Origin: Lineus longissimus
Lineage: Eukaryota; Nemertea; Pilidiophora; Heteronemertea; Lineidae
Assembly (NCBI RefSeq): GCF_910592395.1
Contig: NC_088317.1
Location: 17,406,039-17,470,038, forward strand
DNA: 64,000 bases
Direction of reading: 5' to 3'
Shown: positions 1 through 16,218 of the stretch, one piece after another
How positions within the stretch are numbered: position 1 is the first letter of the stretch
Layout of the letters: each line of letters opens with the position of its first letter
Translations under genes and position numbers: made by a program
The notes under the pieces: model-generated
Database searches by the model: none
The model's input: the letters and a program-made list of their open reading frames with translations, nothing else
What the model was told of the DNA's origin: nothing

Positions 1-519
1 TTCTGATTGAGAGCGACGCAAAGATACCTATTAGGTCAATAAGTTCAATAACCCAGAATGTCAACAATGAATAACAAAGTACATAACGAGGTTGATGTGT
101 TCCTCATTTGGCATCTTGCCAAGCGAACAGCTGACTGTAGTAACATGACCAATTATCTGCAAATTTGCGGAGAAAAGTAGATATTTGGCCCTAGTCCAAG
201 CAAACCAATCCTTCACCTTCCTCGCAGGTCAAATATAAGACTTTGGACAGTCATATATTTCATATGACAACATCGATACAGTTAGTTGATGTGACGCAAT
301 TTGCTGATAGCACGTAATTAACTTGTGAAAATCCACTCTTTTTTGCCAAGCCAATTACTACGAATTAATGCTAAAACTGTGCCGTTCCCCAATATAGTAA
401 ACGAAACCTGGGGAAAGGTTCGCATTTAGAGGTTCCAGTGACAAGTCCCTTTCTTCAAGAAAAACAAATATTTTGATGAAGAGCCAATCAAAAAATATCA
501 AAGTTTAATTGACAGCCAA

Positions 520-690
520 TCAATGTTTGATTGACACCAAATTAACATACTCGCCCTCTTCCTTAATGATGCTATACTGGACGTTATGAATTTTATCCAG
601 CGATATCAATTCCTCCAAAACTTCCTCCTGTGACTTACCATCTCGAACAAGAATTGTCTGCGGCATATTGAAAAGTTTACTTTCCAGAGC
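520..690 (-). CDS. Possible 3' coding exon, unidentified
   Basis: On the minus strand an open frame runs from at least 690 down to a stop at 520-522. It includes an in-frame ATG at 666 followed by 47 more codons. The translation is rich in Glu, Lys, Ile and Leu, in a pattern more like real coding sequence than random DNA (for example EEVLEELISLDKIHNV). A donor-like GTAAGT lies inside the frame near 628, so the exon could also end there. I do not recognise the family and found no partner exon. It could be a terminal exon of an unidentified gene or a chance open frame. Confidence 0.2.
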   Translation of the reverse strand, partial: ALESKLFNMPQTILVRDGKSQEEVLEELISLDKIHNVQYSIIKEEGEYVNLVSIKH

Positions 691-2187
691 CAATGATTTG
701 AATAATCCACAAAGTCTTAAAATAGCGGTAGGCCTAAGCGACCTTCTTAGGTCTAAGAATGTTTCACGTTTCAGTATAAGTCACTGGGTTCTCCATGCAC
801 TTATTGTCAGTTCTAACACAGTGACTCCAAGACCTAAATATAAAGTATTTTCCAAGTTTGCCAACGCTTTAGAATCCTTAACTCACATTGTTATATCCAC
901 ATACTTATCCACATATGGTATATTTTTGACCATTTATTCGTCAGAATCTAACGTTATCGAATCCTGAAATTAATCAGATGATGAGAATCTCTGTATATGT
1001 AAATTATGTGAAACATAACATCCTTATTTTAATACACTGCAGGCACAATCACTGCAGAATCAGCTGTGTGCTTTGCCCAGGAGGGCCTACGGCTGTCGAT
1101 ATATAGTTTTAGACTTTTGGCACCAGTTCAGCTCACTAGTGCACACTTGCAGTTTTTTTCACAGCACATTACAAAACTGCTCAGACTAATGCGAATGCCA
1201 ATTTTTGATGACTCTGCAGCAAATAAATGGTCTAGAAATTAGGGCAGTCGTTCTGTGCAGAATATCGTGTGAGACAACTGAAGAGGTGCCTGCTTCGGTC
1301 AGCGAGAGGTCACCCCAATGACATCAACTCGACTCATGATGATCAGGCAATCAGACAACTAATTATCGTTAAAGATTCTGTATATAACTCCTCTGTAATC
1401 ATGCACAATACCAAGATTGAAAGTTGGACAGTCCCCCAATAATTGGGCAGGTCCGTTATATCCTAAGTGGTAATTGCATTTTCGTTGTTCAATGTGAAAT
1501 GTGAGGAATGTGCTCCAACAAAAAATGAAGTATTCCAGATTTACAATTTCCTTTGATAAATTCTCGAACAGAAGAAGCCAAAAATAAAGATTTTCGCAAA
1601 AGATTCCAAGAATTGATATATTATTCCTGATCCTGAGCTACAATCAATTTGTCCCCGAGATGTGAACACCTGAAACCATCATTGGCAAGTAATGACTTTC
1701 ACAGCACTGCACGGAACTATCGCCACAGTTTAACATTGCCAGGATTTTGGCTTTTGCCCAAAACTAAGAAACTGTTCGATTGCTAGTGCGAATACATTAC
1801 ACTGCTAAGGTCAAGTCAAGAAGTCTTATGAAGAATGATGTCTCGAAATTGGCTAAAGGAGTTTCGCCAATCCTATACTGCATAACATTCAACTGTCTTA
1901 CAAAACATTTTATTGTAAGAATCCACAATCGAGAGCCATTGAATTTTGGGCATAATTTTAGGATCTAGATTTTGATAACCAGTCCATTTCAACTGAAATC
2001 CCACAGCTGATTCTTAAGGTAACTCCACCTCAGTTCCCAGGAGTGAAAGAAATTAGAATTGGCTTTTACTGAAAGTTTGCACCTATTCTGACGGCTGAGT
2101 GAAGAAATAATCTGCATCACAAACACCAAGGATTAAACGCTCTTCAATCCACACAGCTGATCTCGTTGAACAGAACATCACAAAGTA

Positions 2188-2356
2188 CTTGAATAATCGA
2201 ACGTCATCAAACTGAAAATTGGCCCTCACTCAGAAACGTGAAAGAGTCCAGAGTCCAAATGCACAAAGTACATGAATAATAGCACATCTGTCAAGAGATA
2301 TCAAACCGAAAATTGGCCCTCGTTCAGAAATGTGAAAGAGTCTAAAGTCCAAACGA
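2188..2356. repeat. Diverged tandem duplication of about 80-95 bp
   Basis: Two adjacent copies share the landmarks cacaaagta-ttgaataat, then aaattggccct and gtgaaagagt. They lie at about 2188-2262 and 2263-2356. The second copy is longer by about 15 bases in its middle. No coding content is seen. Confidence 0.7.
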
Positions 2357-2780
2357 ACATCATAATTGCGGAGACAATCACCCTCTGCACTTTAATATTC
2401 CCAGAGCAAATGGTGGAGTATTTAAATGATCATTAGGTGTTTCCCATGTCAACTGGATATAAAACTGCAATTAGCGTTCGTATCAACGGTAACTTGGTTT
2501 CTTGCCAAGGATTCAAGTGCCTTGTCAGGGTTCCAATTGTGGACATCTATTGTGTACCTGAATGTGCTGCCAAACTGTTTTGGCTTCAACAGTTTGCATT
2601 CCAGGCATGAAATATAGATTTTTTGTTCACAGTAGAGGAAGACAATGCCCTTCCGGCCAAGAAGAGGGATTCTGAGGACAACCAAAGAGTGCCAGGTGAG
2701 GAATCGTGACTATGGCATTGCGTCATGTTTCGGACAGAGGTTTCTGACAGCATGGCATCAAGCAATACTCAGTGAGCCAA

Positions 2781-2900
2781 TGGGTGATATGGATAAAGAC
2801 TAGCAAATGCTTTTATCTAAATCTCCATGTACATTTACACTAGGCCTTCCTGTACAAAACCGGAGTAAAAGCATTTGCTAGTCTTTATTCATATCACTCA
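2781..2900. repeat. Long inverted repeat (35-bp arms)
   Basis: The arm at 2781-2815 and the arm at 2866-2900 are reverse complements over 35 positions. Two positions would be G-U pairs in RNA. The 50-base interval between them would be a loop. The arms contain ctagcaaatgc and gcatttgctag. This may be a small MITE remnant or a hairpin RNA; nothing in the sequence decides between them. Confidence 0.8.
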
Positions 2901-4421
2901 ATGTGTCGGCAAGGGAAGTTACTTATGGGGAAAGCTGTAAGGACAGAAACATAACATTGAAAACATTGGGCCTAAGGCAAACAAAAATATTCTGAAGGAC
3001 TACCAGTGATCCTAAAATTCCAAACATCCCCAAACGGGTGAACAACTCACAGGAATTAAAAGGAACAAAAATAAAGCAGTTGACTCAATACTAATCTGTC
3101 CATTGACCGAAAAGGGGTCTAAATACCTGACCAATTATCCATGGATATGGTGTATGTTGGCCATTGTGGGGCTTGTTAATCCTACGGGATTGACCACAAA
3201 GTGGTACAGGATTGACCCAGTTATTTGACCCGGTTCTATGACCTAAATCTATCAAGTGGATGAGGGAGGGTTCCCCAAGCAGTGGATCCATTCCAACTCA
3301 TTCCAAGAACAAAAGAATGCAGCAAAGGCATCCTCACTCCGAGTACAAAAAAATGCAGCAAAAATACAAAACCATGTCCTGCTTTTTCAAGTTGCATGTA
3401 GAGAGTGGACCAATAAAATAGTACCAGTGAAATACACAATCCACAGAATGGCACGGTCACAAAAATTTGTCAGATCCCACGGCACGATCCAATGTCATGC
3501 TATGATTCTGCCACACTGCATAAGTCTGTCCCGCGATTCAGTTGTCGCTACAAACCTGCTAATAAAATTCCTGCCAAATACATCCACACACATATTAGCA
3601 ATATCTGGTAGGTGCAACCACCTCAAAATCTCTCCAGAGACTGATTCACGTCAACTTCTGATGCAAGTTCCTGGAATCAAACTTTCAACTGTCTGTCAAA
3701 ATGTGGCACCATCCTGAACACATGCTCACTGTTTCATAATGCCAGATAGGTTTCTGGGCCCGTCAATAAATCAATCGAGGCCTACACACCTGATCCGCGC
3801 ACCTGCGTAACAAGTATGAAACAAAGCTAAGTAGATTTATATCCTGGACCTGGTGCATGGACGCTTCACGTGGTAGGACACTGGAGATTCTGAATTCCTC
3901 CCAGGAATTGGAGTTGAGTGCTCTTTGAGTGTAGGTACTTTGTGAGTCACAGATACACAGCCAGGGGCAGCATCAAGGGACTGGGTGAATTCCTGCCTGG
4001 AAGTGGAGTTTTATTATATGTCGCATTGTTGTATTTCATTAGTCATGGACATGCAGCCAGGGCAGCACTGATCAAGGGTCCATGTTTAGTCAAAGGCCCA
4101 TCTCTGATCTGCAGGGTGCTCTACAGCCTAGCTTCGTCACCAATCAGGGATATCAATGATGACTATCTATACTTTTAATTCATGTATCCGTGATTATCAT
4201 GAAGGACCAAAACCTTCCTTCGAATATTACATTGCCAACAGTGCAGGACACACAATAACAAACAAGTCAAGCCAGAAGTTCCAAGGAGCAGGGGCTCAGA
4301 CACTGAGGGCATTCACTTTAGGTCAAGCCGACCTCCAATCAAAGGTTGTCATCTGTAATTGAGGGAGCGCAATGCCACAATGGCACAAAGAAAGAGTTCA
4401 AACTTTTGTCCGATGTTGGTT

Positions 4422-4427
4422 TTTATT
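4422..4427 (-). terminator. Candidate poly(A) signal for the hAT-derived gene
   Basis: An AATAAA (minus strand) lies about 390 bases beyond the stop codon of the hAT-derived gene. It is the clearest such hexamer I noticed downstream of that gene. Use is inferred. Confidence 0.35.
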
Positions 4428-4813
4428 CAAGAACACATATGTGGCAAATGACATTCACATTTCGACCATGAATGAACCAATCAATGCAATAAAACGAGTT
4501 ACAAAAGCAGTCGAGACAGGTTACATATTTCAATAAACTTGTGTTACACAAAATTGAAAAGGATAATACTAAATAACTATGATATTTTTGCAATTTTTCA
4601 CTTTAGGAATGGTATAATAGTTCTATAAGTCGTGAACTATCCTTGACCAGAAAATAAAAGCTCAACATTGAATTCAATTACGACCAAAAAACAAGGTCAA
4701 CCCTTTTCATATCATTTGGAGAATGAAATACATGTATACCAGTTATTGCCATACGTTAAGAAGGCCAAGTACTGACCGATTCGTTGCTACACCATGGTCA
4801 ATTGCTTAAAGTT

Positions 4814-7520
4814 TTAGTCTTGAAATGCCAGACAAGGCCTTTTACGGGCAGGCTCATCACTTTCCTCGTCCAATTCCCTTGCCTTAGCATCATCAGCACT
4901 GGGCTCCATCTTCAGCACTTTACACTCACCAAGAGCACAAGTCTCCTTGAATGCAGGAAAGAATTCCGCGACTTCTCTTGCACTGAATTCTTTTAAAGGT
5001 GGACCACAGTGCTTTATCCTCAGCAAAGCTTCCATGGTGTCAAGCCCAAGGGTGGCTCGCCAGTCTTGTCTAGCCTTCCCCAGCGTCGAGAAACATTTCC
5101 CCAACAACTCGGGGCTGTAAGGAAACAGCCTCAAGACTTCGATGAGCTTGGCCAAGTGCGGGTAGTCTGCTCGGTAGTGGACGTGGAGCTTTCCCCAGAC
5201 ATCGGCTGGCTTCAAACTCAGCAGACACCGACTGGCAAACAGTTTGAATGCATTCCATTCAGACAGGAGCTCATCAACGTCCGGGAGAAAGATGTTTGCA
5301 AAGTTTGAGGTGGCGGAGTCTCTAATCAGACTGTTCCCATACTCTTGAAGGGCCTTTGTATCCGAGGGCCAAAGTCTTGTGTCCAAAATTTGAGCCACTT
5401 CTATTGTTTTCTCATCACCCAAATCCAGTCTGGAACTGACAGCATTAAGTAGTTTGTTCATCTTCTCGACGACATGACCTGAGATATCATTTGTTGATTT
5501 CGACTGGTCTGAGTTTTCATCTGGCTTGATGAGATTTCTGGTCCCCTGGGCCACATTATCTCGCTCCAGCCCCGGGTTACCTATTTCAGAAGTTGAGCCA
5601 CCACTCTGAAACTCCCCAATAAGTTCTGCCAACGTCTTGCCATCAACACGAGGAAAGTTGATGACCGAATCCTTGGCATGTTGCAAAGAAGAAAGCAAAT
5701 GTCCAGTTTCTAGAGAACTACGCTGTAACGCTTGTGATGCTCGATCCAGCGGCATCATAAAACTCTGAAGAAACGATGCAGTTGTGAAGAAATCACAGGA
5801 ACTCATCTTTTCAAATATTTTGCGAACCGGAAAGTTTTTTGATGTCACATTGAGGCATTTTGATATGCGGGAACTATTGACAGTAACTTCCTTACAAGCA
5901 AGGTAAATATGCTGCACCCATTTTTCTGGTTCGGATCTCAGATTCTCAACGATCGAGGCCACCCGTTTAAGAACAACGCACTTAACTGGCATCTTTTCAT
6001 ACATGCGCTTCATCAGTATCAAAACTTCAATCACCTCCGCCATTTTTTGGCCGGAAAGCATTTCTTTCACCGATTCTTCTAACCTATGGCTGTAACCACT
6101 GCCACCCACCAACCAGGACACATGTCCGCGAAAAAAGGCCAGAGTCTCATTTCTCAGATCAAAACTTGCATCAATCCCATCATAACCTAGACCGATAAGT
6201 TTATCAAAACGACTCGTAATTTCAAAGTCTTCAAGGATGCCACGCAAAGCTAAAAGTATGTTTTCACTTGACCCATCACCAACAGGAACAAGTTTCAAGA
6301 ACCGTATCTCTAATTTACCAGTCTTTGCATCAACAAACAAAATATAAACAAGCAGCACGTCTTCAAAACCATCAAACTCGTGCACCCGATCAATCAAGAT
6401 TGAAAAATCATTCAAGTCCAAGAGTTCCTGTTTCAAATCTTTGCGGAAAACTTCACCGATGCATTTTGTTAATTGTTCGAAGCTTTCTTGACTGGCATCA
6501 GTTCCAAGCTCCACCTGGTGATGTTTTTCTAACTCAACAATGGCGGGGAACTTGTTAAAATCGATCTCCTCCCTCGCCATCATGTATGTCAGTTCAATCA
6601 GCCGTTGTTCCGTCACTTTTAGTTCATTCTCATCATTGCTAGGGGGCGCCTCTTTCATGTCACTCCTAGCTTCATCCATCTCCTGAACCAGCATCTGTTG
6701 GTCCATACCATCACCTCTTGACGCATGCTTATCTGAAGAGTAAGAATGTTAGTTTGGAAGCTGTGAGAGTTGAATTATCTTGCAGTAAGTGCTCATAAAT
6801 GCCTCACAGGCCCATCATAATTCAAGTTGGGTTCAGGACTGCAGTGGACCCAACAGACTTTCAGAAATGCGAGCCAACCTACGCTTTCGCACTCTTTTGA
6901 ACGAGAATTCGGCTTCCTCTCAAGTTGACCGACTCATAGGTGTTTCTGGGGTGGTTTGACAGACTTAGGTGCATGGTGTAACATTCTGTAGGTCTGTCTC
7001 TGCAAATACCGACAAGAAATCTACTTTCCTTTCTGTTTTAAGTGACAAGGACATCTGATAATGAAATCATACCTGTGACTTCTACTTTTACTTTCACCGC
7101 ATCAGCAGCTCCAGTTGATTGAATGAAAGTCGGTTGTTGTCCCTTCAATCCAGTCCCAACTGCTGCATTAAGCCTATCCATACGGGAAGGAACCTCTAGG
7201 CCATCACTCGGCTTGTTCCAGTGTTCCATCATCATCGCTCGTACATGCTGCTCAGACTTCTGATGTTTCAAAACATTATCCTTCTTGATATTCTGACCCG
7301 TCACCCCAGTCACAAAACTGCTGCTAAAGTTCCGGAAACTTTTCAATTCTTCGTGATATTTGGCGCAAATCCGACACCGAACTTTTGTCACGCAATAGGG
7401 GTCACTTTCAATCACGAGCCATTTGTTAGTTGGGTCGGCAAAATACTTCCAGCTGTTAGCTGTAGTTAGGCGTACTCGGCCCTTGATGTTTGGGCTTTCC
7501 GCATTTTCGTCTGTCGCCAT
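4814..7520 (-). CDS. hAT transposase-derived zinc-finger protein (ZNF862/KIAA1586-like)
   Basis: Two exons on the minus strand: 7520-7073 and 6732-4814. The join codon is G|AT (phase 1), and the product is 788 residues. Exon 1 carries a BED/TTF-like zinc finger with C49-x2-C52 and H86-x5-H92, preceded by the WLVIESD and KVRCRIC motifs usual in this family. Exon 2 holds a hAT-type core: ILIDRVHEFD (position of the first catalytic Asp), GLGYDGIDASF (second Asp) and SHRLEES (family HRLE motif). A C-terminal hAT dimerisation region follows (WGKLHVHYRADYPHLAKL, then a segment around LFPYSPELLGKCFS). Known relatives are domesticated, host-encoded proteins of unclear function, probably nuclear DNA binders. 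The frame is unbroken and split by an intron, and no flanking terminal repeats were noticed, which favours a host gene. An old autonomous element is the alternative. The lysine- and arginine-rich C-terminus (PARKRP) could be a nuclear localisation signal. Confidence 0.85.
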
Positions 7521-9072
7521 TTTGCCTTTCGATTTGATAAAATGAAACAATCGAAAATTGTGTTTTGTGTCCGAACTGAAATTTATCACCAGGAATGTGC
7601 GTTGAAGTCTCAGATGCAAAGTGCCTCCCAAGCCAGCTTTGATTCTTTTTCAACAAAACACTGTCCTACATGTCCTAGGTAGTCTACTTGATAGTAAGGT
7701 TGCACAGCTTGGAGGCAAAGTGCAATATTGTCTAGGGTATGATCCAATAGGACCACTCTTCAACACATGTCCAATTGACTTTCAAGAACGACTCCACCTC
7801 TGCCAAAGACTGTGGCTCTGTGAACTGAATTCACAACAGCAATCCTCCTCCAAGTCTGTAACCTACAAATGCAAAGACATGAACACTGCACCACTACTCC
7901 AAACCACTGCTCTGCATTGCATAGCAAAATGCACTACATGCACCAGCAGACACAACCAGGGGAAATGCTACGCAAACACAAAGAGTAGACCATTGAAATC
8001 AATGGCTATTGTTAAAAATTTGAAACTCCCCCAGCAGTCTAAAAATATCACTTGTGACCCAACACCATTGTATTGCAGCCCACAGAGTTGGACAATAGCA
8101 GATTTGCAGCCCAGAGCAGACGCACCACATGGATCCAGCTACCTGAGCACACAAACCAACGTAAATGCTGTATACAGAGATCGCAGTAGCAGCTACACAT
8201 AAATCAATAATAGTCACGTGATCAGAGTGCTGAATCGCATAACCAGTTGGTGGGGAGCAAAATGTGCTATGTTTGGTATTGCAATGCAAATGGAGGTCAG
8301 TGGTGCAGGCTGGTGGGACGTTGGGGTATAGGCTGTTTGGAGTTGGGGGTACAGGCTGCTGAGAATAGGATCAGGAGTGTGGATCACCTAATTCCTTGTT
8401 TTGAATCACCCAGTCATGAGTGGTCACTGATTTTATCAAGTCTGCTAAAAAAGTGGTTTACAGTACAAAAGTCACAACATAATCTGTTAATGCCAATGGT
8501 ATTGGTTTAACGATCTTCTGTTGGTCTATGGCAATGATTCATGCAGTGTTCAAGTCAACTTAAAAACCTGTTCTCATCCCTGTCCACCCCAATTTTGTCC
8601 ACCACCCTAGAGAGATCTACACCTGTCGCCTACCAGAGGCAATCTAGTCTACATGTGTTGCGACAGCTGGGCATACCAATTAAGATTCAGATAAATCACA
8701 TGTTCCACATACAGTGGAACAACAGAAAATGGATTGCAATAAAAAACTCAAATAACAGTTTCTATGATATTGGTAATAGAGTTCAGATATCAACAATTTG
8801 ACACCTGCCTCTTTTAGGGGAAGCAAATACGGTTGCTACAAGTGACATCTGGTCACCAATTCTAAACTAAACTGATGTCAGCAGCCAACACCACAAGTGC
8901 CTTGATCATTTTGTTTCCCAACTTCCATCCATAAAAAATTGGCAAAACAACACCTTTGGCCTCCAACAATCTGAAAATCGGCCAAAATCTGCATGAAAAA
9001 TACATTATTTGGTGACCCTTTTCCCCCCTTGCTACGGGCCCCCGAAAGTATAGTATTATCAAAGTAACTTAC
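7521..9072. other. Gap between hAT-derived gene and Rubicon exon 3
   Basis: This 1.5-kb stretch was read for further minus-strand Rubicon exons, which should follow exon 3 in phase 1. None was found. A plus-strand open frame at 7621-8202 (193 codons) is rich in Cys, Gln and Ser, and has no recognised domain or splice context. The stretch holds the promoter of the hAT-derived gene, immediately right of 7520, and probable Rubicon intron. Confidence 0.5.
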
Positions 9073-10513
9073 GCGTGTAATGTTCCTCCAAGTGCTGCGT
9101 ATTTTCCACAAGAATCGTGAGTTGAATTGACAAACTATGATCCAGCAAACACTGCCTAATCCACAGCTGCCCACAAGTCAAGTCATCCGGATCATTTTTG
9201 GCCATGCGGCTTATCCGTTCTATCGTCGGGGCAAGGACCGGGTTCAACCAACGGAGACCTCTGACATAACTCCAATAGTCGAGGCATACAGCATCAGAAC
9301 CCTGAAAAATCAAAACAAAATTGTTGAAAACAGCAAAATCTGGAAAAGACGAATCGCCTCATCTCCTCATCGTATTGAAGATATAGCACAGAAACGGCCG
9401 ATTGCAGGTGAAGAAGAAGAAAGACAGGTTGAATCTCCGTCTTCAATCTCATCCAATGGACAATCAAGAGATCATGATCTCATCAAATCAGCTCTGGATT
9501 AAAGCTCACACTGGAGCTGTATGGCTTTTATCAGCTGTGGATTCAAACCTGGGCCGACAGCGGATATGGTAGTACTTTAAGGACTGCAAGGCAAACAACC
9601 CAAGACCCAATACCATGGTTGTTTTGCCTCACAGCCCTTCACTTAGATCTAATAGTTACACACTATTTCTGTCGCCTTACCTTGATCTTTCGAAGTCTGT
9701 GAATGAGTATATTCTCTACACCCCGACACAGCCGGGATAAACCTCCATACGTACTCCATACATTTGTACTCCCAATGGCCAAGATACCTTCCACAGTTTC
9801 CTTAAGTGCTATCAGCAGATTGTGTCTTTCTTGTCTAACAATATAAACAATAACATAGAAAATTTACGCGCTATGATGTGTTAGAAATAGTCAAATCTCA
9901 TCAGCTGCCAAGTCGCACTGTTAGCATTTGACTAGGCCATTATACCAGCATATGAAAGCATAGCAGACTACATTCTTCAACCCCACAGGCCATGGCATTG
10001 CCATTGTTTGCCTCGCATAACAACATCCACATGAGATAGGCCTAACCAAACTGAGCAGCTCAGCTGTCAGTGTCACTTATCTGTTTGGGAAGTAGAGGAG
10101 TAGATCAAGATGAAATCAGAATAAGCACTAAATTAAACTAAGCAGGCAGTGAGGCACTAGCCTGGCTAAGCTAGGCTAGGCTAGGCCAGCAGGTTTGACA
10201 GCATGTAGCCTGGCAATGCAGAACATGCCGATAGAGACAAGACTATCATTAGAAGAAAGGGGCCGGAATAAAGTGTCACTGTCAGATCAGACATGTCAAG
10301 TCATTTATTACAAACTGAAAATCTTATTTTTTACAACAAAAACTCCAATATCTGCGAAACAACGCAGTGTATCGTGATTGTTTGGCGTTGTACGCATAAC
10401 TTAGACGTTGCTCTAGATCCTTAATCTAATTCATTTTGAATTCATTTGTGTCTTATAACAGAAAATGAACTTTTATTGCACCTTTTTCGACCAACTTCAT
10501 CAAGGTCGGCCAT
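9073..10513 (-). CDS. RUBCN: Rubicon homologue, 5' part (RUN domain exons 1-3)
   Basis: Three exons on the minus strand: 10513-10482, 9834-9681 and 9301-9073. Start MADLDEVGRK is joined through AG|A to QERHNLLIALKETVEGI. The joins are phase 2 and phase 0, and exon 3 ends in phase 1 at a GTAAGT donor, giving 138 residues so far. The segments NVWSTYGGLSRLCRGVE and DYWSYVRGLRWLNPVLAP match the RUN domain of vertebrate Rubicon (NVWSKYGGLERLCRD and DYWQFVKDIRWLSPHSA). Rubicon is an endosomal inhibitor of the UVRAG-Vps34 complex in autophagosome and endosome maturation. The central region and the C-terminal zinc-binding Rubicon homology domain are not found to the left, down to position 1. Either a very long intron contains the hAT-derived gene and the rest lies outside the window, or this is a truncated copy. 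The start ATG lies in a good AAAATGG context. Confidence 0.85.
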
Positions 10514-11011
10514 TTTGGATTTTACTTCCGCAGTAGCCAAAAATGCAAATTCAAACGGAACGTAATATATTAAAAGTACTTCAAACAGGACAACTACGAA
10601 TCCGTTTCATAAAAAATGTTATCTTCTACCTATTGTATAGTTTTATTTGGATAAAAAGCAACAGAATCTCCTAAAAAAGCATTTACATTTCAAACGCCAT
10701 TTTCGTTCCGGTATAAATATGTCCTTGCCCCTATCTTCTACTTTTATACCTACCTCACCTTTGCAGCATTTAATGCCAACTAAATCGTAATGATTAATAG
10801 CAAACTTCATATTTTTTACTCAACTAAGATAATTTCTTTCTAATGACTCGATTTTATTTTTTTATTTTGTAAATTTTATAAATGTCAACAGCTTTTTACG
10901 ACAGCCACGTCGATATGGCTCTTTCCATTTTCCAGTTATTTTGCTCCTCAAAAACAGCTGTTTTCTAACATCTCAAATCGATTCAAAGATATCTAACTAA
11001 TTGAAATCAAA
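10514..11011. promoter_or_regulatory. Shared promoter region of RUBCN and GPR180
   Basis: The start codons of the two divergent genes are 498 bases apart, so the stretch must hold both 5' regions or a bidirectional promoter. It is AT-rich with many short A and T runs, and I saw no obvious paired TATA boxes. Function is inferred from gene orientation only. Confidence 0.5.
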
Positions 11012-15133
<4,122 letters not shown>

Positions 15134-15924
15134 TGAATGGGAATAAGAAGAGGGTGTTTAGGTGATGTTTTTTTTACGAATTCTTCATATCTGTTTCCTG
15201 TGGAGTATCTGGTGACAAATATGTGGCTTATAGTAGCCTCGGCAGTTAATTAGTTGGTTTGTTAAGGAGTATTAAAGGACTGCACTGCTCTTCAGTACTG
15301 TAGACGCAGCGGGCTTTTAAAATGACCCAGATACAACTACATGAACTACTGTGGGCTGATGTATGTTTGGCGGGCCATTCCTGCCCATAAACCCATAATG
15401 GTCCATGGAGGTCACCATTTACAATCCATTGTGTAAGAATTCCTAAAGGTGCCAGATGTTGACAAGTTGAAAGTGCCCTTGCTATTGGTCAGTACATTGC
15501 ACGTATCAAATATTCTAAAAAAGCTCTCAATACTGTTTCTTCTAGCAAGATGACTTTTACAGATAGTAGAATGTATGACAGAATGCACATGCCGTGATTA
15601 TGGCCAGAGCGTACAGGATGCATATAGGGGGACGACCCCTAAATCGTACTTAAACATTAATTTAGGGTAATAATTGGTTTTGGGGATATGTTGGTACGTT
15701 TGTTTGCTGCAGAGAATAGTGAGCCTAACAGCTCAGGCTTCCAGTTTGTTTATTTGTTTATATGTAACTAATCATGTCACTCTGTTACAAGTTTTTTGTT
15801 GTACAGTGCAATTACCTTTAAAATCATAAAAGTTGAATTTTAGAATAAGACAATGTTTTCAATACGATTGTTTCGTGTATTCTTTCTAGCAGTGCAAAGG
15901 AAATGCTATCACAGGAGCTGCATG

Positions 15925-16060
15925 TACTAGTGGCTCGGAGTCGGACTATCACTCTCAGCTAGCGGTCAAGAGGTTCCTGGTTCGAACCCCCAGTTGGCGC
16001 CAAACGTTAGGCAGGTCTCTTTGTTCAACTTGCCTCACTCCACCCAGGTTTATGATGAAT
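15925..16060 (+). mobile_element. tRNA-derived SINE-like element
   Basis: An A-box-like tggctcggag at 15931 and a perfect B-box GGTTCGAACCC at 15979-15989 are spaced as in a tRNA head. The sequence cannot fold into a full tRNA that I recognise, so it is read as the head of a tRNA-derived SINE. The tail boundary is not determined. It lies between the convergent 3' ends of GPR180 and the creatine kinase gene. Confidence 0.5.
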
Positions 16061-16212
16061 GCTGGTCAGAAGTGCTCAGGCTGTAGGGCTGCATGAGCAG
16101 CAGGTTTCTGGCTGGCTGGGGAATAGGTCAGTCAATGGGATATTCGAGCCGAAAGGGGCAAAAATGGAAAAGTCATGAACACACCGAGAATAATAACAAA
16201 CATCCATGCATA

Positions 16213-16218
16213 CTTTAT
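16213..16218 (-). terminator. Candidate poly(A) signal of the creatine kinase gene
   Basis: AATAAA on the minus strand, about 490 bases past the stop codon. Use is inferred. Confidence 0.35.

Larger units (their letters stand above)
1..4813. other. Mostly non-coding stretch left of the hAT-derived gene
   Basis: I see no gene that I can support across this stretch. Open frames are short and lack domain signatures. It holds a diverged tandem duplication near 2188-2356, a long hairpin at 2781-2900, two diverged copies of a roughly 100-bp unit near 3890-4080, and one small candidate exon at 520-690 listed separately. The plus-strand open frame of 153 codons at 3256-3717 has no recognisable domain and no clear splice context, so it is not called. 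If the Rubicon gene further right continues leftwards, this stretch would lie inside one of its introns. Confidence 0.5.

Noticed and set aside
3256-3717. 153-codon plus-strand open frame
   Set aside because: No domain, no homologue recognised and no supporting splice signals; composition is not convincingly coding.
7621-8202. 193-codon plus-strand open frame
   Set aside because: Low-complexity, Cys/Ser/Gln-rich, and no recognised domain or splice context.
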